From Limosilactobacillus caccae (GTDB taxonomy: Bacteria > Bacillota > Bacilli > Lactobacillales > Lactobacillaceae), in the NCBI RefSeq assembly GCF_900156885.1, contig NZ_FTOY01000011.1, positions 186,001 to 250,000 of the forward strand: a stretch of 64,000 nucleotides of DNA. Direction: 5' to 3'. Position 1 is the first letter of the stretch, and each line of letters starts with the position of its first letter. The notes beneath the pieces are model-generated. The model made no database searches. It was not told the DNA's origin and saw nothing but the letters and a program-made list of their open reading frames with translations. This document shows, piece after piece, positions 1 through 9,166 of the stretch. The position numbers and the translations under genes are program-made.

Positions 1-1358
1 GCTGTGAGATGGAAATTGATGAGCAAGGGCGGATTGTTAAGCATGATATCTTCCAAAGTGTGATGAAGTCGCATGCGCGGATGACTTATAAAGCGGTCAA
101 CCGGATCTTGGAGGCTCATGATGCGAAGACCATTAAGCAGTACCAGGAATTAGTTCCAATGTTTGAAACGATGGGGGAATTACACAAGATCTTGCTCAAG
201 AGCCGGAAGCGGCGAGGGGCAATTGATTTTGAAGCCCCAGAAGCAAAGATCATTGTTGATGATAAGGGGCACCCGATTGACATCCAGCTTCGCGAGCGGG
301 GCTTGGCGGAACGGATGATTGAGTCATTTATGCTTGCTGCTAACGAAACGGTGGCGGAACACTACTTCAAAGAACATGTGCCGTTCCTTTACCGGATCCA
401 CGAAACACCTGATACTGACCGGGTTAAGTCTTTCATCGACTTCCTTAGTGTCTTCGGGATTAATGTCCACGGGGATATTAACAATATCAAGCCCAAGATG
501 TTACAACAGGTCTTAAAGGACGTTGCCGGCAAGCCGGAAGAACAGATGGTTCAGGTGATGATGTTGCGGAGTATGCAACAGGCAAAGTACGCGGATGAAG
601 AGTTGGGTCACTTTGGACTCGGTGCAAAGTATTACACCCACTTCACCTCACCAATTCGGCGGTACCCTGATGATACCGTTCACCGCTTAATCAAGTGGTA
701 TGACCAACACGGCAAGGATGAGAGTGCTAAGGCCCACTGGCGGGAGAAATTGCCAGAGATTGCGGAACATACGTCAGTGACAGAGCGGCGGGGGATTGAT
801 ACCGAACGTGATGTCGATAGTATGAAGAAGGCTGAATACATGGAAGATCACGTTGGTGAGACCTTTGATGCCGTTGTCAGTTCAGTAATGAAGTTTGGCC
901 TGTTCGTTGAGCTTGAAAACACGGTTGAAGGGTTGATCCACATTAGCGTTATGAAGGACGACTTCTATGAGTATTCAGAGAAGCACTTGGCGTTAATCGG
1001 CCGGCGCTCCCACCGGATTTTCCAGATTGGGCAGCCGGTTAAAGTTAAGCTGTTGCGGGCAGATAAGGATCTCCGGGAAGTTGACTTTGAGTTGATCAAT
1101 CCGGAAACTGCCCCGAAGACCAAGATTCGGATTCCACATAATGATGACCGGCGTGGTGGTCGCGGCCGTGGTCGTGGTTGGCGTAATAATAATGGCGAGC
1201 ACCGCGGTCATTACCGTAATACACAGGGTAAGTGGCGCCACAGCAATGAAGAGAATGGTCACCAAAACAACCGGCAAATCAACCGTGGACAGACCCGTCA
1301 CCACAATAATTCACGTGACCACGAAGGTAATAATAACCGTCGTCGTCGCCGTCATTAA
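1..1358 (+). CDS. rnr: Ribonuclease R, 3' part of gene (5' end outside window)
   Basis: Processive 3'-5' exoribonuclease of the RNB/RNase II family; it degrades structured RNA and, with tmRNA-SmpB, non-stop mRNA. The reading frame is open from the left edge, so about the last 450 residues are visible of a family length near 780. Seen in order: the second half of the RNB catalytic domain, including the motif [17 protein letters not shown] (about visible residues 211-227); an S1 RNA-binding domain (about 280-360, [19 protein letters not shown]); and a roughly 70-residue low-complexity tail rich in Arg, Gly, Asn and His. Basic tails are known in RNase R, but this one is RGG-like and long. smpB follows 17 bp downstream, a common operon arrangement. 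Confidence 0.96.
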   Translation, partial: CEMEIDEQGRIVKHDIFQSVMKSHARMTYKAVNRILEAHDAKTIKQYQELVPMFETMGELHKILLKSRKRRGAIDFEAPEAKIIVDDKGHPIDIQLRERGLAERMIESFMLAANETVAEHYFKEHVPFLYRIHETPDTDRVKSFIDFLSVFGINVHGDINNIKPKMLQQVLKDVAGKPEEQMVQVMMLRSMQQAKYADEELGHFGLGAKYYTHFTSPIRRYPDDTVHRLIKWYDQHGKDESAKAHWREKLPEIAEHTSVTERRGIDTERDVDSMKKAEYMEDHVGETFDAVVSSVMKFGLFVELENTVEGLIHISVMKDDFYEYSEKHLALIGRRSHRIFQIGQPVKVKLLRADKDLREVDFELINPETAPKTKIRIPHNDDRRGGRGRGRGWRNNNGEHRGHYRNTQGKWRHSNEENGHQNNRQINRGQTRHHNNSRDHEGNNNRRRRRH

Positions 1359-1375
1359 AAACGGGGAGGGATAAC

Positions 1376-1849
1376 ATGGCTAAGAAATCCCAGCAAGAAA
1401 ATAACCGGAACTTAGTTGCTCAAAATAAAAAGGCCCGTCACGATTACTTTGTGACGGACACATTTGAAGCCGGCTTAGTTCTGACGGGGACAGAGATTAA
1501 GTCTGTCCGGGCACACCGGGTTAACTTGAAGGACGGTTTTGCCCAGGTGCGCAACGGCGAAGCATGGTTAATGAATGTTCATATTAGCGAATATGATAAT
1601 GGAACCTACTTCAACCAGGACCCGTTGCGCAATCGAAAGCTGCTTTTGCATAAGAAAGAAATCAATAAACTTACTGGTGCGTTGCAGGATAAGGGGGTTA
1701 CCCTTATTCCACTTAAAATGTACATTAAGCATGGCTATGCAAAGGTCTTGCTTGGCTTGGCGAAGGGTAAACACCAGTATGATAAGCGTGAAGCAATCAA
1801 GCGGCGCGAACAAAACCGAGAAATTGAACGGGTAATGAAACACTATTAG
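1376..1849 (+). CDS. smpB: SsrA-binding protein SmpB
   Basis: 157-residue OB-fold protein that binds the tRNA-like domain of tmRNA and brings it to stalled ribosomes. Length and sequence fit the family: N-terminal [16 protein letters not shown], the core [13 protein letters not shown], and the basic C-terminal tail with [16 protein letters not shown] that enters the mRNA channel. SD GGGAGG lies just before the ATG. It is probably cotranscribed with rnr and ends at a strong bidirectional terminator. Its RNA partner ssrA is in the same window, about 19 kb downstream. Confidence 0.97.
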   Translation: MAKKSQQENNRNLVAQNKKARHDYFVTDTFEAGLVLTGTEIKSVRAHRVNLKDGFAQVRNGEAWLMNVHISEYDNGTYFNQDPLRNRKLLLHKKEINKLTGALQDKGVTLIPLKMYIKHGYAKVLLGLAKGKHQYDKREAIKRREQNREIERVMKHY

Positions 1850-1864
1850 TGTCTTCTAGACGTT

Positions 1865-1910
1865 AAAAGGTAAGAGACCAGGGAAATGGCTCCCTGGTCT
1901 CTTACCTTTT
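1865..1910. terminator. Bidirectional intrinsic terminator
   Basis: A perfect 20-bp inverted repeat (left arm begins AAAAGGTAAGAGACC, right arm ends GGTCTCTTACCTTTT) around a 6-nt loop. The terminal A/T runs allow use from both strands. The right arm includes the last two codons and the stop of the minus-strand gene at 1902, so the terminator is partly coding. Confidence 0.9.
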
Positions 1911-2483
1911 AAATTTATTAACTGGGTTATTTAACTGATTGCTGATTGAAAATGACATGCTGGTTCCCCAGGTGGGATTGCACTTGCGTAAGCGGGCCAG
2001 GAGTGGTTCCTGGTCGCCGCGGCGGGCCCAGTGGTTGAGGATGCTAGCGACTAAGATCGCTAAGGGCTCGTCCGCTTCATTACTGACCTTTAACTCGTGA
2101 CAATATCCCCCGGAGAACTCGACGGGCTGAATTGAAAAAACAAGGTGACTGCCCCGGAAAACCTTATACCGGCTAGTCAGCGGTGAACCTACAATGATCC
2201 AATTGATTCCCCGGATATAGACAACTTGTTGCATAAAGCCGAGACCCTTGCCGATTGTACCGACACGCTGGCGGTTAACGTATAGTGCAAATTTAGGAAG
2301 GAGACCAAGGGTGAGTTGCTTTACTTCCGCAAGCAGCTCCCCGCTGATTGCATAGAGGGATAACGCATCGTGGTGCATCCCCCATTTGCCAACGAGTAGG
2401 TAGCAAGACTGCCCTTTTTGATCACGAATGACGGTTGTCCCGTGAAGGTCAGTCGAACGGTCTCGAATATATAATTGTCGCAC
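1902..2483 (-). CDS. LURP-one/YxjI (tubby-like) family protein
   Basis: 193 residues from a GTG start at 2483, chosen because family members begin with MRQLYI-like sequence; the frame stays open to an ATG at 2537, but that extension looks non-family. The fold is predicted to be a tubby-like beta-barrel. Seen are the typical early segment TVIRDQKGQSCYLLVGKWG and the later HLVFSIQPVE strand pattern. The biochemical role of bacterial members is unknown. It stands alone on the minus strand, convergent with smpB and divergent from ung. Confidence 0.75.
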   Translation of the reverse strand: MRQLYIRDRSTDLHGTTVIRDQKGQSCYLLVGKWGMHHDALSLYAISGELLAEVKQLTLGLLPKFALYVNRQRVGTIGKGLGFMQQVVYIRGINWIIVGSPLTSRYKVFRGSHLVFSIQPVEFSGGYCHELKVSNEADEPLAILVASILNHWARRGDQEPLLARLRKCNPTWGTSMSFSISNQLNNPVNKFKR

Positions 2484-2633
2484 TTTACCACCACCATTCT
2501 TCGGTAATCTATCCTTTATTTTACCAGCTTCTTGCAAAAATTGGTAAATAAACTACAGTTCTAAAAAACGCTTTCATTTTATCGCACGGCTTTGTTTACT
2601 TATGCTAAAATAAGAAATGAGGTGCTGATAATC

Positions 2634-3338
2634 GTGAAACAATTAATTCATAATGACTGGTGGGAAGTTTTAAAACCCCAGTTTGAGAGTGCGTACTATG
2701 CACAGTTGCATAACTTTTTAAAGGAAGAATATACTCATCAGACGGTTTATCCCGAGATGCATCATATTTTTGAGGCATTTGAATGGACGCCTTTTAGTAA
2801 GGTTAAGGTCGTCATCTTAGGCCAAGACCCGTACCACGGTCCACACCAGGCTCATGGGTGTAGTTTTTCCGTCTTGCCGGGGGTACCGGTACCGCCGTCC
2901 TTGCAAAATATTTATAAAGAACTGCAGGCAGACCTCGGTTGTACACCGGTTAACCACGGCTACTTAAAGAAGTGGGCGGACCAGGGGGTCTTGTTATTAA
3001 ACTCAGTGCTGACAGTCCGTGATGGGCAGGCATTTTCCCATAAAGGTCATGGCTGGGAACGGCTAACGGATGCTGCAATCCATGCCTTGTCAGAACGACC
3101 ACAGCCAGTTGTCTTTATATTATGGGGCCGGGCAGCACGTAATAAGAAGACCTTGATCAATCTAAAGACGAATATTGTCCTTGAATCGGCCCACCCGAGT
3201 CCCCTTTCTGCTAACCGCGGATTTTTCGGCTCCCGCCCATTTTCAAAGACAAATGAAGCACTTCAGGCAATGGGAGAACAGCCAATTGACTGGCAACTCC
3301 CCGCCACCCCAACTATCGATAAAGGCGTGACTGCCTAA
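2634..3338 (+). CDS. ung: Uracil-DNA glycosylase
   Basis: Family 1 UDG; removes uracil from DNA to start base-excision repair. 234 residues from a GTG start at 2634, preceded by SD GAGGTG at 2619-2624; an upstream in-frame start at 2592 is less likely because it lacks an SD. The water-activating loop GQDPYHG (about residues 63-69) and the DNA-intercalating loop [17 protein letters not shown] near residue 187 are both intact. It stands before pta with a separate SD and no visible terminator between them. Confidence 0.96.
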   Translation: MKQLIHNDWWEVLKPQFESAYYAQLHNFLKEEYTHQTVYPEMHHIFEAFEWTPFSKVKVVILGQDPYHGPHQAHGCSFSVLPGVPVPPSLQNIYKELQADLGCTPVNHGYLKKWADQGVLLLNSVLTVRDGQAFSHKGHGWERLTDAAIHALSERPQPVVFILWGRAARNKKTLINLKTNIVLESAHPSPLSANRGFFGSRPFSKTNEALQAMGEQPIDWQLPATPTIDKGVTA

Positions 3339-3393
3339 CCAGTAGTCACAACTTTAAAAAATGTTTAGTAACCATTAAGGAGGTACTTGCATT

Positions 3394-4368
3394 ATGGAAT
3401 TATTTGATGAGATTGCTGCAAAGGTAAAGGGACAAGACAAGACGATTGTTTTCCCTGAAGGTGAAGATAAGCGGGTTCTAGGCGCTGCTATCCGGCTGAA
3501 AAAAGATGGCCTCGTAGAGCCAATCTTACTCGGTAAGAAGGCCGAGATCGACGAGACGGCAGAAGAAAACAGTCTTGACCTTGCCGGATTACAAATCATT
3601 GATCCAGCGACGTATCCAGAAGCAGATAAGAAGGCAATGTTTGATGCTCTGCTTGAACGGCGGAAGGGGAAGAACACCCCTGAACAAGTTCACAAGATGC
3701 TTGAAGACGTTAGCTACTTTGGGACGATGCTGGTTTACATGGGCAAGGCTGACGGAATGGTTTCCGGCGCGGTTCACTCCACGGGTTCTACTGTTCGTCC
3801 AGCATTGCAGATCGTTAAGACTAAGCCAGGCGCTCACCGGATCAGCGGGTCCTTCTTAATGATTAAGGGCGACCAACGTTACATCTTTGCTGACTGTGCA
3901 ATCAACATCGAACTCGATGCACCAACGATGGCCGAAGTAGCAGTGCAAAGTGCTGACACTGCTAAATTATTCGGCATTGATCCCAAGGTTGCCCTCCTAA
4001 GCTTCTCTACTAAGGGTTCTGCTAAGGGTGACATGGTTACTAAGGTTGCCGAAGCGACAAAGCAAGTTCATGAATTGGCACCAGACTTACCTGCCGATGG
4101 TGAACTGCAATTTGATGCGGCCTTTGTTCCAGAAGTTGGGGAATTAAAGGCGCCTGGCTCAACAGTTGCTGGTCATGCGAACGTGTTTATCTTCCCAAGC
4201 CTTGAAGCTGGTAATATCGGCTACAAGATTGCCCAACGGTTTGGTGGCTTCACCGCTGTTGGCCCAATCTTGCAAGGACTTAATGCCCCAATCGCTGACT
4301 TATCACGGGGCTGCAACGAAGATGACGTATACAAGGTTGCCCTGATTACGGCGGCGCAAGCACTATAA
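3394..4368 (+). CDS. pta: Phosphate acetyltransferase
   Basis: 324 residues; interconverts acetyl-CoA and acetyl phosphate. In heterofermenters it serves acetate or ethanol formation from acetyl phosphate made by phosphoketolase. The single PTA_PTB domain covers the whole protein, from VKGQDKTIVFPEGEDKRVL at the N-terminus to VGPILQGLNAPIADLSRGC near the C-terminus. SD AAGGAGGT precedes the ATG. A terminator-like hairpin follows at about 4386. Confidence 0.96.
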   Translation: MELFDEIAAKVKGQDKTIVFPEGEDKRVLGAAIRLKKDGLVEPILLGKKAEIDETAEENSLDLAGLQIIDPATYPEADKKAMFDALLERRKGKNTPEQVHKMLEDVSYFGTMLVYMGKADGMVSGAVHSTGSTVRPALQIVKTKPGAHRISGSFLMIKGDQRYIFADCAINIELDAPTMAEVAVQSADTAKLFGIDPKVALLSFSTKGSAKGDMVTKVAEATKQVHELAPDLPADGELQFDAAFVPEVGELKAPGSTVAGHANVFIFPSLEAGNIGYKIAQRFGGFTAVGPILQGLNAPIADLSRGCNEDDVYKVALITAAQAL

Positions 4369-4385
4369 TTACTACTGACTTAACT

Positions 4386-4416
4386 GAGGTTGGGATTAGT
4401 CCAGCCTCTTTGTTGT
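4386..4416 (+). terminator. Intrinsic terminator after pta
   Basis: GAGG/CCTC and TGG/CCA arms around a 7-nt loop, followed by TTTGTTGTTTT. It separates pta from tsaE, whose own possible -10 (TACAAT) lies near 4501. Confidence 0.65.
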
Positions 4417-4533
4417 TTTAAAAGTAAGTCGATGCAAGTATACTCCAGCGACCGGCTAGTCATTTGCGACTGAATAGTTCACTTCACTTCCCTAATAGGC
4501 TACAATAAGGTTAATTATTTAGCGAGGAGAAAA

Positions 4534-4995
4534 ATGATGAAGGAATTAACTTTAACTAGTCGTGAGAAGACGATTGAACTGGGGAAAAGAATCGGTGAGC
4601 AGCTGCAATCGGGGGACGTCCTTGTCCTTGATGGTGACCTTGGAGCGGGCAAGACGACCTTTACGAAGGGGATTGCTGCTGGATTGGCAATTCCAGACAT
4701 TATTAAGAGTCCAACCTTTACCATTATTCATGAATACCAGGATGGGCGGCTACCGTTGTACCACATGGATGCCTACCGGTTAGAGAATGGTGGTGCCGCG
4801 GATCTTGGCCTTGAAGAATATTTTGATGGCGATGGCGTCTGTGTTGTTGAATGGGCCGAGTTTGTTGCAGAAGAACTTCCGGCTGACTTTTTAGCGATTC
4901 ACTTCAAGCGAACGGCTGATGATGAGACACGGATTTTAGCATTTGAGCCTCACGGGGCCCACTTTACGCAAATTGTAAAAGATGTGACAGCATAA
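4534..4995 (+). CDS. tsaE: tRNA threonylcarbamoyladenosine biosynthesis ATPase TsaE
   Basis: 153-residue P-loop ATPase needed by the TsaB-TsaD-TsaE complex for t6A37 synthesis on ANN-decoding tRNAs. The Walker A motif GDLGAGKTTFTKG is at about residues 35-47, followed by SPTFTIIHEYQDG and the LYHMDAYR and CVVEWAE motifs. SD GCGAGGAG precedes tandem ATGs; the first is used here. Its stop overlaps the start of the next gene by one base, so the two are translationally coupled. The earlier step of the pathway (YwlC/TsaC type) is encoded at 60011. Confidence 0.95.
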   Translation: MMKELTLTSREKTIELGKRIGEQLQSGDVLVLDGDLGAGKTTFTKGIAAGLAIPDIIKSPTFTIIHEYQDGRLPLYHMDAYRLENGGAADLGLEEYFDGDGVCVVEWAEFVAEELPADFLAIHFKRTADDETRILAFEPHGAHFTQIVKDVTA

Positions 4996-5492
4996 TGGCA
5001 GATGAAGTAACAATTAAATTAGCTCAAAGTACTGATGCCGCAGCTGTGTTGCGCTTTCTTCGCGAAGCCGCGACTGAGAGTGATGCAGTCCTAATTCCCC
5101 ACTTGCAGGACGTTAGTGTTGACCAGGAGGCTCATAACATTGACCTGATTAACACCTTTGATGACTGTGTGATGCTGTTGGCGGTGCTGGGCGAGGAGAT
5201 CGTTGGCCTGGTGACCATCATGGTGCTTGCTGACCAACCGACGACCGGCGAGCTAGGGGTAGTTGTCCGGAAGAAATACTGGCGGAATGGCATCGGCCAG
5301 CTCCTCGTTGACGAAGCAGAGTACTGGTTTGACCATTATTCCAGCTTGGAAACGCTGATCTTATCAGTTTTTCAAGAAAATCTCCCGGCAATTAAGCTTT
5401 ACCAGAAGATGAACTTTGTCCAAACCGGGGCCGCCGACGAGGAAGGCCACCATGCTATTCAGATGAAATATGTTAAAGAAGAAAAAGAGTGA
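4995..5492 (+). CDS. GNAT-family N-acetyltransferase
   Basis: 165 residues with an acetyl-CoA-binding GNAT fold: GELGVVVRKKYWRNGIGQLLVDEAEYW (about residues 87-113) carries the R/Q-x-x-G-x-G/A pyrophosphate loop, and VFQENLPAIKLYQKMNFVQTG is the usual C-terminal strand-helix. The substrate is unknown. It is coupled to tsaE by a 1-bp overlap, but the sequence is not clearly RimI, so a role in ribosomal protein acetylation should not be assumed. The stop codon lies inside the left arm of a terminator. Confidence 0.85.
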   Translation: MADEVTIKLAQSTDAAAVLRFLREAATESDAVLIPHLQDVSVDQEAHNIDLINTFDDCVMLLAVLGEEIVGLVTIMVLADQPTTGELGVVVRKKYWRNGIGQLLVDEAEYWFDHYSSLETLILSVFQENLPAIKLYQKMNFVQTGAADEEGHHAIQMKYVKEEKE

Positions 5493-5527
5493 AAAGCCAC
5501 CGGTGACTTTTTCACTCTTTTTATTTT
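5482..5527. terminator. Bidirectional terminator overlapping two gene ends
   Basis: Left arm AAAAAGAGTGAAAAG (5482-5496) and right arm CTTTTTCACTCTTTTT (5507-5522) around CCACCGGTGA. The left arm holds the stop of the plus-strand GNAT gene and the right arm reaches the stop of the minus-strand PAS gene at 5521. Confidence 0.85.
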
Positions 5528-5943
5528 TTATTAAACATCTGCTTAATGTTTCGCCAGAGGGAACCACGCTGTTGGTGGTTGCTGACATCTTGGGTGACCT
5601 CAACGCAACCGACATAGTTATTATCGTCATCGCGAAGGGCATAGAAAGAAATATTGATTGGCTTATCGTGGTGTATGATTGTGATGCTGATGGAATCACG
5701 GTCACCACTGTGCATATCATGGAGGACCTGCTTAACCCGGCCTTCACTGTGGCCAGGATGGACTTCCAGGACGTGCTTACCGAGGTCGTCGTCGGTCCGT
5801 TTGAAGATCCGGTGACGGTTAGCTGACGACCAGCGGACAATGTCATTTTCATCAATGAAGTCGAACTCCTGGGGAATCGTTTCAAAAATTGTGTTTAGTT
5901 GTTTGCGGGTGAGCTGACCACCCTTAAGATTAATCTCAGTCAT
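5521..5943 (-). CDS. PAS-domain protein, DUF438-type
   Basis: 140 residues from the ATG at 5943, which has SD AAAGGAG; longer in-frame starts lie inside the exonuclease gene and are rejected. The body (about residues 25-125) resembles the PAS domain found at the C-terminus of DUF438 proteins: IPQEFDFIDENDIVRWSS, then HVLEVHPGHSEGRVKQVL and ISFYALRDDDNNYVGCVEVTQDV. No output domain is fused, so it may act as a stand-alone ligand or redox sensor; the ligand is unknown. It starts 13 bp after the DnaQ-like gene on the same strand. Confidence 0.8.
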   Translation of the reverse strand: MTEINLKGGQLTRKQLNTIFETIPQEFDFIDENDIVRWSSANRHRIFKRTDDDLGKHVLEVHPGHSEGRVKQVLHDMHSGDRDSISITIIHHDKPINISFYALRDDDNNYVGCVEVTQDVSNHQQRGSLWRNIKQMFNKK

Positions 5944-5956
5944 TATTGAAGCTCCT

Positions 5957-6493
5957 TTAGCCAACCATGTTAATAAAGGGTTGAATTTGTTGAGGGGTAA
6001 AGTGATGACTCTGGTAAAGCAGGATGTTGGCGCAAGCCTGAGCGTCATCAAGGGCATTATGGTGGTGGTGCAAGTCGATGTCTAAAGCATCACAGATGGT
6101 ATTTAGCTTATAGTTGGCTAAACCGGGGATGAGCTGGCGACTACTCTTGACGGTATCAAGGGTCTGGTAGGCCGGTGCTTCGATCCCGTAATGTTCCAGG
6201 GTGCTTTTGAGGACGCTATTATCAAAGCGGTTATTATGCGCAATCACCAGTTTATCCGGGGTATAGAAGTTTTTGATGTGTTCCCATACTTCGGGAAAGT
6301 CCGGGGCATCTTGAACGTCACGTTCATGAATCCCGTGAATTTGGACGTTCCGCCAGAAAAAGTCAGTATGGGGGTTAATTAAGGTGTAGAATTCATCAGC
6401 GATCTGTCCGTTGCGGACGATTGTGAGAGCTAATGAACAAGCGCTGTAACGTTTGCCGCTAGCGGTTTCAAAATCCATTGCCACAAAGTTCAT
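5957..6493 (-). CDS. DnaQ-like 3'-5' exonuclease (DEDDh)
   Basis: 178 residues covering one RNase T/DNA polymerase III epsilon-type exonuclease domain. The DEDDh residues are visible: D and E in AMDFETAS (residues 7 and 9), the middle D in AHNNRFDNSVL, and the H and D in HHHNALDDAQA. No BRCT or polymerase domain is fused. It could be a proofreading subunit or an independent repair or RNA-trimming exonuclease. It is the first gene of a two-gene minus-strand unit with the PAS gene and is divergent from murB. Confidence 0.88.
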   Translation of the reverse strand: MNFVAMDFETASGKRYSACSLALTIVRNGQIADEFYTLINPHTDFFWRNVQIHGIHERDVQDAPDFPEVWEHIKNFYTPDKLVIAHNNRFDNSVLKSTLEHYGIEAPAYQTLDTVKSSRQLIPGLANYKLNTICDALDIDLHHHHNALDDAQACANILLYQSHHFTPQQIQPFINMVG

Positions 6494-6617
6494 CGATTAT
6501 CCTCCTCGTAAAAGGTTAATACTTTTATTGTACAGAGCAAGAGGAATTTTTTCAAAACTTTTAAGTAAAAATGATACAATAGCTGAGGAGAGAATTAAAT
6601 GAAAAGGAAGACTAATA

Positions 6618-7517
6618 ATGGCTAACTTAATGAATGAATTTCCAGAGATTGATATTAAACAAGATGAACCATTGATGAATTATACTTATACCCACACTGG
6701 CGGGCCAGCAGATTGGTTGGCTTTTCCCACGAGCGTGGCGCAGGTAAAAGAACTTGTCGACTACGTGCGGGCAAATGAGATGCCGCTGACTGTTCTAGGC
6801 AATGCCAGCAACTTGATTGTTGGGGATGGGGGTATTGATGGGTTGACCATTATCCTTACCCGTCTTGATAATATTGAAGTAAATGGTAATGAGATTACTG
6901 CGCAGGCCGGAGCGTCGTACATCAATACGACCCGGGCAGCGTTAGATCATAAGTTAACCGGCCTTGAATTTGCGGCAGGAATCCCCGGGAGTATTGGTGG
7001 AGCAATCTTTATGAATGCTGGCGCTTACGGTGGCGAGACTAAGAATGTTGTTACTGATGTGACGGTGATGTTGCCGGATGGCACGATTGAACACCTTAAC
7101 AATGAAGAATTAGACTTTGGCTACCGGCACAGTAGCGTTCAGGATAACCATGGCGTGGTCTTAGATGCCACCTTTACCCTTGAACCTGGCGATTACGATG
7201 AGATCAAGGCAACGATGGACGACTTAAATGAACGGCGGGCTGCTAAGCAACCACTTGAATTGCCTTCTTGTGGAAGTGTCTTTAAGCGGCCAAAAGGCTA
7301 CTTTGCCGGTAAGCTGATCCACGATGCCGGCTTGCAAGGTTACACTTCTGGTGGAGCCCAGGTTTCTACTAAGCATGCTGGATTTATCGTGAACATTGAC
7401 CACGGGACGGCAGCCGACTATGTCAACGTAATTCACCATGTGCAAAAGACAGTTAAAGAAAAATTCGGCGTTGATTTGGAAACAGAAGTCCGGATCATCG
7501 GCCGCCAAGATTATTAA
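6618..7517 (+). CDS. murB: UDP-N-acetylenolpyruvoylglucosamine reductase
   Basis: 299-residue FAD-dependent enzyme making UDP-MurNAc for peptidoglycan. FAD-binding segments [18 protein letters not shown] and [25 protein letters not shown] are seen in the first half, and the type II C-terminal domain carries [10 protein letters not shown] and HAGFIVN. SD AAGGAAG precedes the ATG; a TACAAT -10 lies about 45 bp upstream in the divergent region. A terminator follows at once, so it is probably monocistronic. Confidence 0.96.
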   Translation: MANLMNEFPEIDIKQDEPLMNYTYTHTGGPADWLAFPTSVAQVKELVDYVRANEMPLTVLGNASNLIVGDGGIDGLTIILTRLDNIEVNGNEITAQAGASYINTTRAALDHKLTGLEFAAGIPGSIGGAIFMNAGAYGGETKNVVTDVTVMLPDGTIEHLNNEELDFGYRHSSVQDNHGVVLDATFTLEPGDYDEIKATMDDLNERRAAKQPLELPSCGSVFKRPKGYFAGKLIHDAGLQGYTSGGAQVSTKHAGFIVNIDHGTAADYVNVIHHVQKTVKEKFGVDLETEVRIIGRQDY

Positions 7518-7526
7518 TGTTAATTG

Positions 7527-7556
7527 ACTAGCGCAAATTTCGGCGCTAGTTTTTTA
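7527..7556 (+). terminator. Intrinsic terminator after murB
   Basis: ACTAGCGC/GCGCTAGT 8-bp stem with an 8-nt loop, followed by TTTTT. Confidence 0.85.
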
Positions 7557-7609
7557 AGTTTAAAGGAAGTTGCTCACAATTTGCTCATCAAAAAATAATA
7601 ATCAGCGCG

Positions 7610-7682
7610 GAAAAGCGATTTCATGCCTTTTTAAGGTATATCGTTTTATGCATTTAGACGTAAAGCTTTGTAATCGCTTTCA
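7610..7682 (+). promoter_or_regulatory. cre/LacI-type operator pair upstream of rbsK
   Basis: TTGTAATCGCTTTCA at 7668-7682 matches the CcpA consensus WTGNAANCGNWNNCW at every position. A second site at 7610-7624, read on the minus strand (ATGAAATCGCTTTTC), has one mismatch. The two sites are inverted (AAAAGCGATT and AATCGCTTT), about 60 bp apart. They may be CcpA sites, or operators of a LacI-family RbsR that is not encoded nearby. Confidence 0.65.
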
Positions 7683-7744
7683 GAGTATGATAGGATATTT
7701 GGGTCACGTTTTTGAGAGAAGTTCACAAAGTTAGGAGAAGAGTT

Positions 7745-8668
7745 ATGAGCAATAATGTAGTTGTTTTAGGAAGTATAAATGTTGATACAACTTACCACGT
7801 GGAGCGTTTCCCCCAACCTGGTGAGACGATTTCAGCGGTAAGCAAGAGTTCTGCACCAGGTGGAAAGGGTGCTAACCAGGCGGTTGCTGCTGCACGGTCA
7901 GGAGCAAAGACGGCCTTTATCGGGGCGGTTGGTTCTGATAAGGAAGGGGCATACATGCGCGAAGCCCTTGAAAATGACAACATTGATATCCACCACATTA
8001 CTACTGACAAGTTACATGGGACCGGTAGTGCAGCGATCACCCTTGATGCTAACGGGCAAAATGACATCATGGTATACGGTGGTGCTAACCAGGCGATGAC
8101 TACTGATGTATTAGCCGGAATTGACGACATCCTTGAAGGAGCAGACTTCTTGATCAGTCAATTTGAGACACCACAAGAAGTGACCTTAGAAGCATTTAAG
8201 CAGGCTAAGCAACACGGGGTTACGACAATCCTAAACCCGGCTCCTGCCCACAAGATCATTCCTGAATTATTACACTACACTGATGTAATCGCCCCTAACG
8301 AGAGTGAATGTGCGCTACTTACTGGTATTGAGATCACTGATGAAGACTCAATGGCAAAGAGTGCTGACTACTTCCATGAGCAAGGGGTAAAACACTTATT
8401 GATTACGCTTGGCTCAAAGGGTGTTTACTACAACACACCGGCTGGTCAAGGATTAGTACCAGCATTTAAGGTTAAGGCGGTTGATACGACGGCTGCTGGT
8501 GATACCTTTATTGGGGCATTGAGTTCACAACTTCAAAATGACCTTTCAAATGTTGCTACTGCCCTGGTATACGCACAACGAGCTTCAAGCTTGACCGTTC
8601 AACAAATGGGTGCAATGCCATCAATTCCAACCAATGATGAAGTTGAAAAGGCATTAGCAGAAAAATAA
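7745..8668 (+). CDS. rbsK: Ribokinase
   Basis: 307-residue PfkB-family kinase that phosphorylates D-ribose to ribose-5-phosphate. The start at 7745 has SD TAGGAGAAG; the open frame extends upstream to 7712 without an SD. Seen are the N-terminal GGKGANQAVAAAR sugar-binding signature (about residues 38-50) and the C-terminal catalytic signature VDTTAAGDTFIGA with its base Asp. It is the first gene of the ribose locus, 13 bp from rbsD and downstream of cre-like sites. Confidence 0.95.
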   Translation: MSNNVVVLGSINVDTTYHVERFPQPGETISAVSKSSAPGGKGANQAVAAARSGAKTAFIGAVGSDKEGAYMREALENDNIDIHHITTDKLHGTGSAAITLDANGQNDIMVYGGANQAMTTDVLAGIDDILEGADFLISQFETPQEVTLEAFKQAKQHGVTTILNPAPAHKIIPELLHYTDVIAPNESECALLTGIEITDEDSMAKSADYFHEQGVKHLLITLGSKGVYYNTPAGQGLVPAFKVKAVDTTAAGDTFIGALSSQLQNDLSNVATALVYAQRASSLTVQQMGAMPSIPTNDEVEKALAEK

Positions 8669-8681
8669 GGAGGAATAGACG

Positions 8682-9077
8682 ATGAAGAAGACGGGAATTA
8701 TTAATTCAGAAGTTTCCGCAGTTGTTGCCAACATGGGACACATGGACTGGTTGTCAATTGGGGATGCTGGGATGCCTGTTCCAGCGGGCACCAAGAAGAT
8801 TGACCTGGCAGTTGACAAGGACTTACCAAGTTTCATGGACGTTTTAAACAACGTCTTAAAGGAAATGGCGGTCCAAAAGATCTACTTAGCTGATGAGATC
8901 AAGGACCAAAACCCAACCCAGTTGGAAAACATCAAAAAGGTATTGCCAGGTGTGGAAATTGAATTTATGCCCCACAGTGATTTAAAAAAGGACCTTGCAA
9001 AGACCCATGCCTTTATCCGGACTGGTGAGATGACACCATATTCCAACATCATCCTCGAATCCGGGGTTACATTCTAA
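8682..9077 (+). CDS. rbsD: D-ribose pyranase
   Basis: 131 residues; catalyses interconversion of beta-pyranose and furanose ribose so that ribokinase can use it. Family features: [20 protein letters not shown] with the catalytic His near residue 20, GDAGMPVP, and the C-terminal [28 protein letters not shown] sits before the ATG. It lies between ribokinase and the permease. Confidence 0.96.
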   Translation: MKKTGIINSEVSAVVANMGHMDWLSIGDAGMPVPAGTKKIDLAVDKDLPSFMDVLNNVLKEMAVQKIYLADEIKDQNPTQLENIKKVLPGVEIEFMPHSDLKKDLAKTHAFIRTGEMTPYSNIILESGVTF

Positions 9078-9166
9078 ATAAATTAATTGCATAGGAGAGA
9101 AGAGAGAATAACGAAAAACAACAAAGTTGGGTTCAGCTACCAGATGGGTACCTGAACCGGACACCG

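Noticed and set aside
993-1304. Long antisense frames inside genes (for example over rnr, the copper ATPase and glmM)
   Set aside because: No SD and no family resemblance; explained by codon bias of the true gene on the other strand.
1134-1350. Tandem DNA repeat at the end of rnr
   Set aside because: It is low-complexity coding sequence (Arg/Gly/Asn/His codons) without exact repeat units.
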